64,000 nucleotides of DNA from positions 248,001 to 312,000 of the forward strand of contig NZ_FOAZ01000010.1 in the NCBI RefSeq assembly GCF_900109465.1. Reading direction: 5' to 3'. The position numbers and the translations under genes were made by a program. Positions 16,507 through 24,687 of this stretch are shown in pieces. Source of the stretch: Streptacidiphilus jiangxiensis. Lineage in GTDB: Bacteria > Actinomycetota > Actinomycetes > Streptomycetales > Streptomycetaceae. Under the pieces are notes generated by a model. The model did not search any database, was not told where the DNA came from, and saw only the letters and a list, made by a program, of their open reading frames with translations. Position 1 is the stretch's first letter. Each line of letters opens with the position of its first letter.

Positions 16507-18984
16507 TCACACCGAAGCGTCCTCGGGTTGGATCGGGAGGCGGGTGATGGGCATGCCCGTGGCCGCGCGGACCGCTGCGGCGATCGCGGCCGGGGCGACG
16601 ACCGCAGGCGCCGCGCCGACGGCCTTCGCGCCGAAGGGGGCGACGACGTCGCGGTCCTCGATCATCGCCGCGACGCGGATGTCGGGGGCGTCCAACGCAG
16701 TTGGCAAGCGGTAGCCGACCAGCGACGGGGCGAGGACACGCCCTTCGCCGACCGCCAGGTCCTCCATCAGGGCCAGGCCCAGCCCCTGCGTCACACCCGC
16801 CTCGATCCGCGCCTCGATCTGGCGCGGGTTGAGCGCGCGGCCCACGTCCTGCGCCGCGGTGACCTCGACGACGCGCACGGTGCCGAGGTCGATGTCCACG
16901 TCCACCACGGCCCGCATCGCGCAGAAGCCGAGGCCGACGAAGGCGTCGCCCTGGCCGGTCTCCGGGTCCAGCGGCTCGGTCGGGTGCGGACGGCACTGGG
17001 CGGTGGCCCACAGGTCCTTGCCCTCCAGCGCCTCGACCACGGGCACGCCGAGCACCCCGTCGTAGGAGGTGATCCGGCCGTCCTTGATGCTGAGCAGCTC
17101 CGGCGACATGGCGAAGCGCGCCGCCAGCGGCTGCAGCAGTTGCTGGCGCACCATCAGCGCCGCGCGCTCGATCGCCCCGCCCGCGACCCACGTCTGCCGG
17201 CCCCGCGCGGACGGCCCGGCCGCCGGCTGGTCGGTGTCGACGGGGGCGATGTAGACGTCCTCCACGCCCAGGATCTCCTGGACGATCTGCTTGGCCAGCG
17301 TGGCGAAGCCGGAGCCGGGGTCGACGGCGGCACAGATCACCGACGCCTGCGAGCCGGTGACCCGGACCGACGCGGTGGCGACCTCGTCCTCGCCCTCGAT
17401 GCCGAGCATCGGGACCATGCCGATCGCGTAGCCGATGCCACGCCGCACCGCGGCGGGGTCGCCCGCGCCGGCGGGGCCCTCCGGCAGCAGCCACTCCGCA
17501 TCCGGACGGTCGACCGGCAGCGGCGGCAGCGGCTCGTCGGCGACGGCGTCCAGCAGCTCGCGCACCGGAGCGGGGCAGGTGACGGCCTGTCCGGTGGGCA
17601 GCAGGTCGCCGGTGGCCATGATGTTGCGGCGGCGGATCTCCAGCGGGCTGAGGTCCAGCGCGGCGGCGAGCCGGTCCAACTGGGACTCGTACGCGAAGCA
17701 GGACTGCAGCGCGCCCTCGCCGCGCATCCGTCCGGACGGCGGGTTGTTGGTGCGCACCGCCCAGGCGTCGACGAACACGTGCGGGACCACGTAGGGCCCG
17801 GCCGCCAGCGCCGCGGCGGACGCCAGCACCTCGCTGGAGACGTCGGCGTAGGCGCCGCCGTCCAGCAGGATCTGCGCCTCGACCTTGACCAGACGGCCCT
17901 CGGCGTCGGCGTGGTGCCGGTAGCGCAGCAGCGCGGGGTGGCGGTGCGGGTGGGAGAGGAAGGACTCCTCGCGGGTCAGCACCATCTTGACCGGGTGGCC
18001 GGTGCGGGCGGCGAGCAGCGCAAGAGTGGCCTGGAAACCGAGGTCGTCACGGTCGGCGGTGGCACCGGGGATGCCGCTGACGACGAGCCGGACCCGGTCC
18101 GGCTCGATGCCCAGGCACAGGGCGATCCGGTCCCGGTCGCCGTGCGGGTCGGTCGTGGCGACGTGCAGCTCGACGCCGCCGTCCGGACGCGGCACGGCCA
18201 GTCCGGCCTCGGCGCCGATCGGCGCCGGGTCCTGACGGCCCACCTGGTACATGCCCTCGACGACCACCTCGCCGACGACCTCCGGGTCGCCGAAGCGCAG
18301 CGGCAGCTGGCGGAAGAGGTTGCCGTCCGGGTGCAGCGGCGGTGCGTGGAAGGCCTGGTCGGGGTCGGTGAGCGCGGCCAGCGGCTCCCACTCGACCAGG
18401 ATCGAGGCGGCGGCCAGCCGGGCGGTGTCGGGGTGGTCGGCGGCGACCGCGGCGAAGGGCTCGCCGTGGTGGCGCACCACCTCAGCGGCCAGGATCGGCC
18501 GGTCGGCGACGTAGGGGCCGGTCGGGGCGCCGTTCGGCAGGCCGTCCGGGCCGGGCGGCAGGTCGTCGGCGGTCAGCACCGCGTAGACGCCCGGCATCGC
18601 GAGGGCGGGCCGGGTGTCGATGGAGACCATCCGCGCGTGCGCGAACGGCGAGCGGGCAAGCGCGCCCCAGAGCAGGCCCTCGGCCCACAGGTCGGCGGCG
18701 TAGGGGTAGACACCCATCGCCTTCGCGACCCCGTCCTCGCGCAGCGCGGACACGCCGATGCCGACGCGCTGCGCCCGGATCGCGTCGTCGATGTCCGTCA
18801 CGGGCGTGGCGGCGGACGAGGGCGGGCTCGCACTGGCCGTCAGCAGCCCGCCCAGGGCGGCACCGGTGGCGCTGCCGGGGGCGCCCTCGCGCACGGTGGC
18901 GAGGTTGGTCAGCGTGGTCTCGCCATTGCCGCCCGCGGCGCCGGTGGCCCCGGCCGCGTCGGACGGGCTGGAGGGGGTGCTCAC
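16507..18984 (-). CDS. Xanthine dehydrogenase family, molybdopterin-binding subunit
   Basis: The 825-residue catalytic subunit of a molybdenum hydroxylase (xanthine dehydrogenase/aldehyde oxidase family). The N-terminal hammerhead domain (about residues 85-200, with DLWAEGLLWGALARSPFAHA) is followed by the two molybdopterin-binding domains. Visible signatures include PSGRMRGEGA, corresponding to the substrate-side segment, and GAKAVGAAPAVVAPAAIAAAV near the C terminus, corresponding to the catalytic-Glu region (GxKGVGE in active enzymes). Here that Glu position reads A/G, so the active site differs from the classical one. Start GTG overlaps the stop of the 2Fe-2S gene as GTGA. Substrate (purine or other heterocycle) is unknown. 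Confidence 0.9.
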   Translation of the reverse strand: MSTPSSPSDAAGATGAAGGNGETTLTNLATVREGAPGSATGAALGGLLTASASPPSSAATPVTDIDDAIRAQRVGIGVSALREDGVAKAMGVYPYAADLWAEGLLWGALARSPFAHARMVSIDTRPALAMPGVYAVLTADDLPPGPDGLPNGAPTGPYVADRPILAAEVVRHHGEPFAAVAADHPDTARLAAASILVEWEPLAALTDPDQAFHAPPLHPDGNLFRQLPLRFGDPEVVGEVVVEGMYQVGRQDPAPIGAEAGLAVPRPDGGVELHVATTDPHGDRDRIALCLGIEPDRVRLVVSGIPGATADRDDLGFQATLALLAARTGHPVKMVLTREESFLSHPHRHPALLRYRHHADAEGRLVKVEAQILLDGGAYADVSSEVLASAAALAAGPYVVPHVFVDAWAVRTNNPPSGRMRGEGALQSCFAYESQLDRLAAALDLSPLEIRRRNIMATGDLLPTGQAVTCPAPVRELLDAVADEPLPPLPVDRPDAEWLLPEGPAGAGDPAAVRRGIGYAIGMVPMLGIEGEDEVATASVRVTGSQASVICAAVDPGSGFATLAKQIVQEILGVEDVYIAPVDTDQPAAGPSARGRQTWVAGGAIERAALMVRQQLLQPLAARFAMSPELLSIKDGRITSYDGVLGVPVVEALEGKDLWATAQCRPHPTEPLDPETGQGDAFVGLGFCAMRAVVDVDIDLGTVRVVEVTAAQDVGRALNPRQIEARIEAGVTQGLGLALMEDLAVGEGRVLAPSLVGYRLPTALDAPDIRVAAMIEDRDVVAPFGAKAVGAAPAVVAPAAIAAAVRAATGMPITRLPIQPEDASV

Positions 18985-20795
18985 GAACCGGACTCCTGGC
19001 CGTGCTGGTGGGGCAGGACGTAAACACCGGTCGCCGGGTCGAGCCCACCGGGCACCCCGGACGCGCGGCCGTACTCGTAGGGCTGGTCCGCGACCTGACC
19101 GGCGTCGAAGCCGTCGGCCTCGGGCCCGGACACCACCGGCATCGAGATCGTGCCGACGTGGAACGAGCCGGTGACGTCGGACGGCAGGCCCGCCGCGCTG
19201 GTCGCCGCGCCCGCGAAGGACCCTCCGGAGGTCGCGGCGGAGGGCACCGGGGCCGGCGAGGGCGTCGGGTCGGCCTGGTCGACGGCGCCCCGTCGCCGCG
19301 CGGCCGCCTGGGCCCTCATGCCCGCACCGAGACCGGCACCGAGGCCCGAGCCGAGGCGCAGCTCCCCGGTCTGCCCGGACACCCTCCCGGCCGACGCGGC
19401 CCCAGCGGCGCCGGCGGGCTCGGCCACCGCCTGCTCGGGCACGGTCGCCCCGGAGTACGCGCCGGCGGGATAGTCCTGCTGGCCATGGTCCGTACCGGAA
19501 TGGTCCGCGACGGCGTAGCCGGTCGCGAACTCCCCCGCGGGGAACTGACCGGTGGCGAACTCACCCGTCGGGAACTCACCGGTGGCGAACTCACCCGTCG
19601 CGAACTGGCCGGTCGCGAACTGGCCCGTGGCGAACTGGCCGGTGGCGAACTGGCCGGTCGCGAACTCACCCGTCGCGTGGTCCGGCGTCAGGTGGAACTC
19701 CCCCGTCGCCGGGCCGGCGGCGGCCCCGCCGACGACCGGCATCTCCTGCGTGCCGCCCGGCGCCGTCATCAGCAGCGTTCCGCCGGCCTCACCCGCGGCC
19801 GAGCGGACGTCGGAGCCGTCGGCCTGGCTCGGGAACCGGCCGCCGAACGGGCCACCCGGGTAGGGGCCCTGGCCGCCGCCGTACGGCTGCTCGTGAGGCT
19901 GGTCGTGGGGCTGGTCGTAGGTGCCGGTGGCGTAGCCCTGCTGCGGATAGGCCTCCGGCTGCGGGTAGCCGTCCTGCTGCGGGTAGCCGGGAGCCGGGTA
20001 GCCGCCGTCGTATCCGCCGTGCTGCGGCGGGACGTCGACGTAGACCGGCAGTTCCGCCTCCACGTCGTACCCGTCGTCCTCACCCTGCGGCGACTGCTCG
20101 TACGACTCGTACGACTCGTAGGGCTCGTACGGGTCCAGCTCCGCCTCGTCGTGACCGGCGGCGGCGGGGAGCGGGATCAGCTCCTCGACCGGGGAGGTGG
20201 CCTCGATCAGGGCGTCGGCGGGGCCGTCGCCGAAGAACGGAGTGGCGGTCGACTCCTCCTCCGGCGCGTCCTCGTCGTCCGCGCGGGAGGCGGCGACCGC
20301 CTGGACCGCGGCGAGCGCGCCCCGGTAGCCGGTGCAGCGGCAGAGGTTGCCGCAGAGCGCCTGACGGGCCTCCAGCTCGCTGGGGTGGTGGTTGCGTTCC
20401 AGCAGGTCGTGCACGGCCATGGCCAGGCCCGGCGCGCAGTAACCGCACTGCACGGCACCGCTGTCGGCCAGCGCCTGCTGCACGTCGGAGGGCACGCCCT
20501 CCTCGGCCAGGCCCTCGACCGTGCGGATCTCGACACCGGCGGCGAGCGCGGCGGGCACCAGGCAGGCGGCGGTCAGCTGGCCGTCGACCTGCACCGAGCA
20601 GGCCCCGCACTCGCCCTGCTCGCAGCCGCCCTTGGCACCGGCCAGCCCCAGCCGCTCGCGCAGCACGTACAGCAGGCTCTCGCCGATCCACGCGTCCGCG
20701 ACCGGGCGCTCCACGCCGTTGACGTGCAGCGTGTAGGAGCTGCGCGGCGAGTCGTCCGCGCCGAACCCCAGCGGGGAAGTCAGAAAGTCCGTCAC
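18981..20795 (-). CDS. 2Fe-2S subunit of the molybdenum hydroxylase with ~430-residue low-complexity tail
   Basis: Residues 20-165 are a complete small subunit carrying two [2Fe-2S] clusters: plant-type ligands Cys58, Cys63, Cys66 and Cys78, and the C-terminal cluster ligands Cys117, Cys120, Cys152 and Cys154. Family members usually end at about 160-170 residues. Here 604 residues are encoded. The tail is acidic and Tyr/Pro/Gln/Gly-rich (YESYESYE, then repeated GYPQ segments), contains ten [AP]-[TA]-G-[EQ]-F pentapeptides at about residues 374-427, and finishes in an Ala/Gly-rich stretch. GTG at 20795 has GGGAGGG upstream and overlaps the FAD-subunit stop as GTGA; the 3' end overlaps the molybdenum subunit in the same way. 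Electron transfer between the molybdenum and FAD subunits is the family role; the tail's role is unknown. Confidence 0.92.
   Translation of the reverse strand: MTDFLTSPLGFGADDSPRSSYTLHVNGVERPVADAWIGESLLYVLRERLGLAGAKGGCEQGECGACSVQVDGQLTAACLVPAALAAGVEIRTVEGLAEEGVPSDVQQALADSGAVQCGYCAPGLAMAVHDLLERNHHPSELEARQALCGNLCRCTGYRGALAAVQAVAASRADDEDAPEEESTATPFFGDGPADALIEATSPVEELIPLPAAAGHDEAELDPYEPYESYESYEQSPQGEDDGYDVEAELPVYVDVPPQHGGYDGGYPAPGYPQQDGYPQPEAYPQQGYATGTYDQPHDQPHEQPYGGGQGPYPGGPFGGRFPSQADGSDVRSAAGEAGGTLLMTAPGGTQEMPVVGGAAAGPATGEFHLTPDHATGEFATGQFATGQFATGQFATGQFATGEFATGEFPTGEFATGQFPAGEFATGYAVADHSGTDHGQQDYPAGAYSGATVPEQAVAEPAGAAGAASAGRVSGQTGELRLGSGLGAGLGAGMRAQAAARRRGAVDQADPTPSPAPVPSAATSGGSFAGAATSAAGLPSDVTGSFHVGTISMPVVSGPEADGFDAGQVADQPYEYGRASGVPGGLDPATGVYVLPHQHGQESGS
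19515..19676. repeat. 15-bp tandem repeat (minisatellite) coding for ATG[EQ]F units
   Basis: About eleven in-frame 15-bp units of the form GGTGGCGAACTGGCC (plus-strand reading) encode the pentapeptide array in the 2Fe-2S subunit. Neighbouring units differ mainly at Glu/Gln and at synonymous sites. Length being a multiple of three, copy-number change would keep the frame. Confidence 0.9.
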
Positions 20796-21643
20796 TTGAG
20801 CGCCCTCCCGAGTGCGCGGCGGGCCAGTACGGACACGGTACGCCGAAGCCGCGCCGTCGTGGGGACAGGGCTCTCGCTCCCTGTGTCCGGTACGCACGCG
20901 GAGGCGACGTACTCGCCGAACGCCTGCGCCACGCCCGGGTCGACGGTACGCTCCCCGTCCCAGTCGATGCAGCCGGCGACCCACTGCTCGGCCTCCAGCG
21001 GCCGCAGCGGCACGGGCGCGACAGCGCCGACCGCACAGCGCACGGCCCGGCGGGCCGGGTCCAGCACCAGCGAGACCGAGGCGACGGCGCGGGCCGGCCC
21101 GGTGCGGCCGCCCGACTTCAGGAACACCTGCGGGGCGTGCAGCAGCGGAACTCGGACAAATGCCAGCAACTCGCCCGATCGCAGCGGGTCCAAACCGGTC
21201 AGAAGGTGACTGACCGCCACTTCTCGGGCGCCGTCCGCACCGACGAGCGTCACGGTCGCCTCCAGCGCGGCGAGCACCGGCAGGGTGTCACCGGACGGGT
21301 GGGCGCTGACGATGTTGCCGCCGAGCGTTCCGACGTTGCGGACCTGCGGCGGACCGACGGTCGCGGCGGCCTCGGCGAGGGCGGGGATCAGCGCGGCGAA
21401 GTCCGGCCGGGCCATGCGGGAGTGGGTGAGACCGGCGCCGAGCAGGGCCGCGCCGTCCTGGTACTGCCAGCCTCTGAGCTCGGTGACCCGCCCCAGCCCC
21501 AGCAGCGCCATCGGGCGCAGCAGGCCCGCGTTGACCGCACCCATCAGGTCGGTCCCGCCCGCGACCGGTACCGCCCCCGGCGACTCCGCCATGGCGCGGA
21601 CGGCCTCGTCCAACGAGGCCGGGAGCATGATCGTCTGGTTCAC
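20792..21643 (-). CDS. FAD-binding subunit of the molybdenum hydroxylase
   Basis: A 283-residue subunit of the CoxM/XdhB-type. The FAD-binding PCMH fold is marked by VPVAGGTDLMG near residues 26-36 and VRNVGTLGGNIVSAHPSGD near 94-112, both flavin pyrophosphate loops. The C-terminal CO-dehydrogenase flavoprotein domain follows. GTG at 21643 was chosen because GGTGGGA precedes it and the protein then begins with the usual short leader before PASLDEAV. It is the first gene of the three-gene operon, followed by the 2Fe-2S and molybdenum subunits with 4-bp overlaps. No PucR or other regulator is adjacent. Confidence 0.93.
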   Translation of the reverse strand: MNQTIMLPASLDEAVRAMAESPGAVPVAGGTDLMGAVNAGLLRPMALLGLGRVTELRGWQYQDGAALLGAGLTHSRMARPDFAALIPALAEAAATVGPPQVRNVGTLGGNIVSAHPSGDTLPVLAALEATVTLVGADGAREVAVSHLLTGLDPLRSGELLAFVRVPLLHAPQVFLKSGGRTGPARAVASVSLVLDPARRAVRCAVGAVAPVPLRPLEAEQWVAGCIDWDGERTVDPGVAQAFGEYVASACVPDTGSESPVPTTARLRRTVSVLARRALGRALK

Positions 21644-21804
21644 TCGTGTCCCACCGTGCTCGGGCCGCTCACGCCGCCACCCTCCTGGCCGTACGGTACG
21701 TGGAAACGCACCCGTCGCGCACCCTCCTGTTGCGGCGTGGAGGGACAACCATGGCACACGGTTCCGAAGGGGCGACTCGCGCCCCTGGGGGTGGCCACCC
21801 GAGG

Positions 21805-23403
21805 TCAGCCTTCGAGCGGGCGGCCCACGACGCCGGGACGGGTCTGCCACGGACGGGGTCCGGCGGGATGGCGGTACTCGACGCCGAGCGCGTCCAGACG
21901 CGCGTAGTGCTCGGTCATCCGCTCCGCGAAGTCCGCGAAGTCGCGAGCCTCCGGCTCGCGGGGCAGCTCCGACCACGCCACCTCCGCGAACGCGGCAAGG
22001 CGCGGGAACGCGTGGTAGTCCACGGAGCGGGCGTCGTCCATGAACTCCGTCCAGACGTTCGCCTGAGTGCCGATCACGTGCCCGGCCGCCGCGGCGTCCT
22101 GACGCAGCTCCGGCGGAACGGGCTCGTAGCGGTAGACGTCCTCGAGGGTGCGCACGAAGCCGACGGGGATCGGCTCGTCCGGCCGCGCCGACTCCCGGTG
22201 GTCGAGATAGACGTGCTGCTCGGGGCACATCACCACGTCGTGCCCGGCCCGCGCCGCGGCGATCCCGCCCTCGTACCCGCGCCACGAGGACACCGCCGCT
22301 CCAGGCGCGAGCCCACCTTCCAGAATCTCGTCCCACCCGATCAGGCGCCGTCCGCGCGCCGCCAGCCAGCGGTCGAAGTGGCGCAGGAACCAGCTCTGCA
22401 GCTCGTCCTCGTCGGCGAGCCCCAGCTCCTTGATCCGGGCCTGGGCCGCCGCGCTCGCGCGCCACTGCTCCTTGGGGCACTCGTCGCCGCCGAGGTGGAC
22501 GAAGGTGGAGGGGAAGAGCTCCAGCACCTCCTCCAGCACGTGCTCGTAGAACCGCAGCGTGGCGTCCTCGACGTTGAGCACGTTCGGGTTGACGCCCCAG
22601 TCGGTGAACGTCGCCAGCGCCGCCGTGTCGACCACGTCCACGTTGCCCAGCTCGGGGTGGGCCGCGATCGCGGCCTGCGAGTGACCGGGGATGTCGATCT
22701 CGGGGACGACGGTGATGTGGCGGGCCGCCGCGTAGGCGACGATCTCGCGCAGGTCGTCCTGGGTGTAGAAGCCACCGTGGGGGCGGTCGTCGCGGCGGTT
22801 GCCGTCGCGGTAGCCGACCATCGAGCGCTCGCGCCAGGAGCCGACCTCGGCGAGGCGGGGGTAACGCTTGATCTCGACCCGCCAGCCCTGGTCGTCGGTC
22901 AGGTGCAGGTGCAGCACGTTGAGCTTGTGCGCGGCGGCGAGGTCGACATAGCGGAGCACGTCCGCCTTGGGGAGGAAGTGGCGGGCCACGTCCAGCAGCA
23001 GGCCCCGCCAGCCGAAGCGCGGCGCGTCCTCGATCGTGAGGTGCGGCAGGGACCAGGCGTCCGCCGCGATCGCCGCACGGCGGTACGCCTGCGGGCCCAG
23101 CAACTGGCGCAGCGTCTGCGCGCCCCAGAACAGGCCGGCGGGGCTGCCGCCGTCCAGCCGCACGCCGTCGGCGTCGACGACGAGGCGGTAGCCCTCCGCG
23201 GCGAGGCCAGGGTCCAGGGTCAACCGGAGTCCGCCAGGACCGGGCAGCAGCGGCAGGCCCGTGGCCGCGCCGAGCTCCGCCCGGAGCCAGGCCGCGACCG
23301 GCTCCGCGCCGGGCGCGCTGCCGAGCGCGGTGTCGGCGGTCAGGTCATAGCGGCCCGCCCCGGCGGGCCGGGTGAGGGACAACGGCGCGGGGATGAGGTT
23401 CAT
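21805..23403 (-). CDS. Beta-N-acetylhexosaminidase, GH20
   Basis: Hydrolyses terminal N-acetylglucosamine from chitooligosaccharides or wall fragments. The 532-residue protein has the GH20b N-terminal domain (residues 1-110) and the catalytic (beta/alpha)8 barrel. The substrate-assisted catalytic pair is Asp307-Glu308 in HLGGDECP, and other barrel markers are visible (LHLHLTDDQGWR, VPEIDIPGHSQA, IGWDEILEGG). No signal peptide is present, so a cytoplasmic enzyme acting on imported sugars is likely. The ATG at 23403 is used; an alternative ATG lies three codons upstream. The neighbouring genes on the same strand do not suggest an operon. Confidence 0.95.
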   Translation of the reverse strand: MNLIPAPLSLTRPAGAGRYDLTADTALGSAPGAEPVAAWLRAELGAATGLPLLPGPGGLRLTLDPGLAAEGYRLVVDADGVRLDGGSPAGLFWGAQTLRQLLGPQAYRRAAIAADAWSLPHLTIEDAPRFGWRGLLLDVARHFLPKADVLRYVDLAAAHKLNVLHLHLTDDQGWRVEIKRYPRLAEVGSWRERSMVGYRDGNRRDDRPHGGFYTQDDLREIVAYAAARHITVVPEIDIPGHSQAAIAAHPELGNVDVVDTAALATFTDWGVNPNVLNVEDATLRFYEHVLEEVLELFPSTFVHLGGDECPKEQWRASAAAQARIKELGLADEDELQSWFLRHFDRWLAARGRRLIGWDEILEGGLAPGAAVSSWRGYEGGIAAARAGHDVVMCPEQHVYLDHRESARPDEPIPVGFVRTLEDVYRYEPVPPELRQDAAAAGHVIGTQANVWTEFMDDARSVDYHAFPRLAAFAEVAWSELPREPEARDFADFAERMTEHYARLDALGVEYRHPAGPRPWQTRPGVVGRPLEG

Positions 23404-23482
23404 GCGCCCCATCCTGCCGCGCCGCCCCGCCCAAGGACTAGACCAATAGTGCCGACTCGCCGGGCACCGCGGACCCGCCCGG

Positions 23483-23773
23483 CTACTTGTCCTTGCCCTT
23501 GCCGCCCTTGCCCTTGTCGTCGCCGGCCTCCATGCCCTCCCAGATCTCCTTGCACAGGGGGCAGACCGGGTACTTCTTCGGGTCGCGGCTGGGCACCCAG
23601 ACCTTGCCGCAGAGCGCGACCACGGGCGTGCCACTCAGCGCGCTCTCCATGATCTTGTTCTTGTCGGCGTAGTGCGCGAACCGCTCGTGATCGCCGTCGC
23701 CATGGGAGGTCTGCGGGACCTCCTCGATCAGGGTGCCGGTACCGGTCGCGCGCTCGGGCTCAAGGGTGCTCAT
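23483..23773 (-). CDS. DUF3039 domain protein
   Basis: A 96-residue conserved actinobacterial protein of unknown function. The core HGDGDHERFAHYADKNKIMESALSGTPVVALCGKVWVPSRDPKKYPVCPLCKEIWE carries three cysteines (CGK and CPLC) that resemble half of a zinc ribbon. The C terminus is Lys/Gly-rich. The ATG at 23773 matches the family's usual MSTLEPER opening; an ATG three codons upstream is also possible. It lies between the hexosaminidase and yqgE genes on the same strand. Confidence 0.88.
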   Translation of the reverse strand: MSTLEPERATGTGTLIEEVPQTSHGDGDHERFAHYADKNKIMESALSGTPVVALCGKVWVPSRDPKKYPVCPLCKEIWEGMEAGDDKGKGGKGKDK

Positions 23774-23867
23774 GGTGCGCAAGTCTAGTTCGGCGCGGTA
23801 CGGAACGGTCCAGACCCGGGCGAGGGCTTCGCCACGTACCGCCCTCGGCCGCGCTCGGTCCAGCGGC

Positions 23868-24437
23868 TCAGTTCAGAGTGGGATCGTCCGCGTACGTCGC
23901 CACCAGAGCCAGCTCGCCGCGCTGGCGGCGCAGCACCGCGCGCCACAGCCGTTCCGGGGCGGTGACCGAGACGTCGCCCGGCTCGGAGTCCACCACGAAC
24001 CAGGCCCCCTCCAGCAGCTCGTCCTCCAACTGCCCGGGAGCCCAGCCCGCGTAGCCGGCGAAGACACGCAACGCACCGAGCTCCCCGACCAGGACCTCCG
24101 GCGGCGCCTCCAGGTCCACCAGGCCGATCGCGCCGTGCACCCGGCGCCAGCCCAGCACCTCGCCCTCGCCCTGCTCGCCGGGGACGACGGCCAACGCGAG
24201 CGCGGAGTCCAGCCCGACCGGGCCACCCTGGAAGATCACCGGCGGCTCTCCCGCGAAGTCCGCCCACGGCTCCAGCACCGCGCCGACCTCCACCGGCGTG
24301 GGCCGGTTCAGCACGACGCCGAGCGAGCCCTCGGCGTCATGGTCCAGCAGGAGGACCACGGCACGGTCGAAGTTGGGGTCCGTCATGGCCGGCGTGGCCA
24401 CGAGCAGACGCCCGGTGAGCGAGACGGACTCCGTCAT
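23868..24437 (-). CDS. YqgE/AlgH family protein (UPF0301)
   Basis: A 189-residue member of the YqgE/AlgH family, at the usual length. Family motifs are LTGRLLVATPAMTDPNFDRAVVLLLDHD at the N terminus, LGVVLNRPT, FQGGPV and FAGYAGWAPGQLEDEL. The structure is known for homologues but the biochemical role is not; links to transcriptional regulation have been suggested. Start choice is between ATG 24437 and one three codons upstream. It is divergent from murA. Confidence 0.93.
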   Translation of the reverse strand: MTESVSLTGRLLVATPAMTDPNFDRAVVLLLDHDAEGSLGVVLNRPTPVEVGAVLEPWADFAGEPPVIFQGGPVGLDSALALAVVPGEQGEGEVLGWRRVHGAIGLVDLEAPPEVLVGELGALRVFAGYAGWAPGQLEDELLEGAWFVVDSEPGDVSVTAPERLWRAVLRRQRGELALVATYADDPTLN

Positions 24438-24687
24438 GCCAGACATGATCCCGCACCCGGCGCCGCTACGGCACGCGAACGCGCGGTCCTGCCGCCCGGT
24501 CCTCCCATGTCCTGCCGTGACCTTGCCCACAGGCCCGCACCCCCGATCTCCGCCCCCGCCAGGCACGGAGCGCATCTGCGGCGGACGGGAACCGTGGACA
24601 CGACCATTACCATCTCTCAGGGCGCGTGCACCCTTGCGCACCTTCTTGACCATCCGACTCCCCCGACCTCCCCAGGATCGCGAGAAC

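Noticed and set aside
16528-19023. Very long open frame antisense to the molybdenum subunit
   Set aside because: High-GC codon bias leaves stop codons rare in antisense frames; the product is Arg/Gly/Val-rich with no domain, while the minus-strand gene has clear motifs.
19515-19676. CRISPR-like array
   Set aside because: Units are 15 bp with no spacers and lie in frame within a protein gene.
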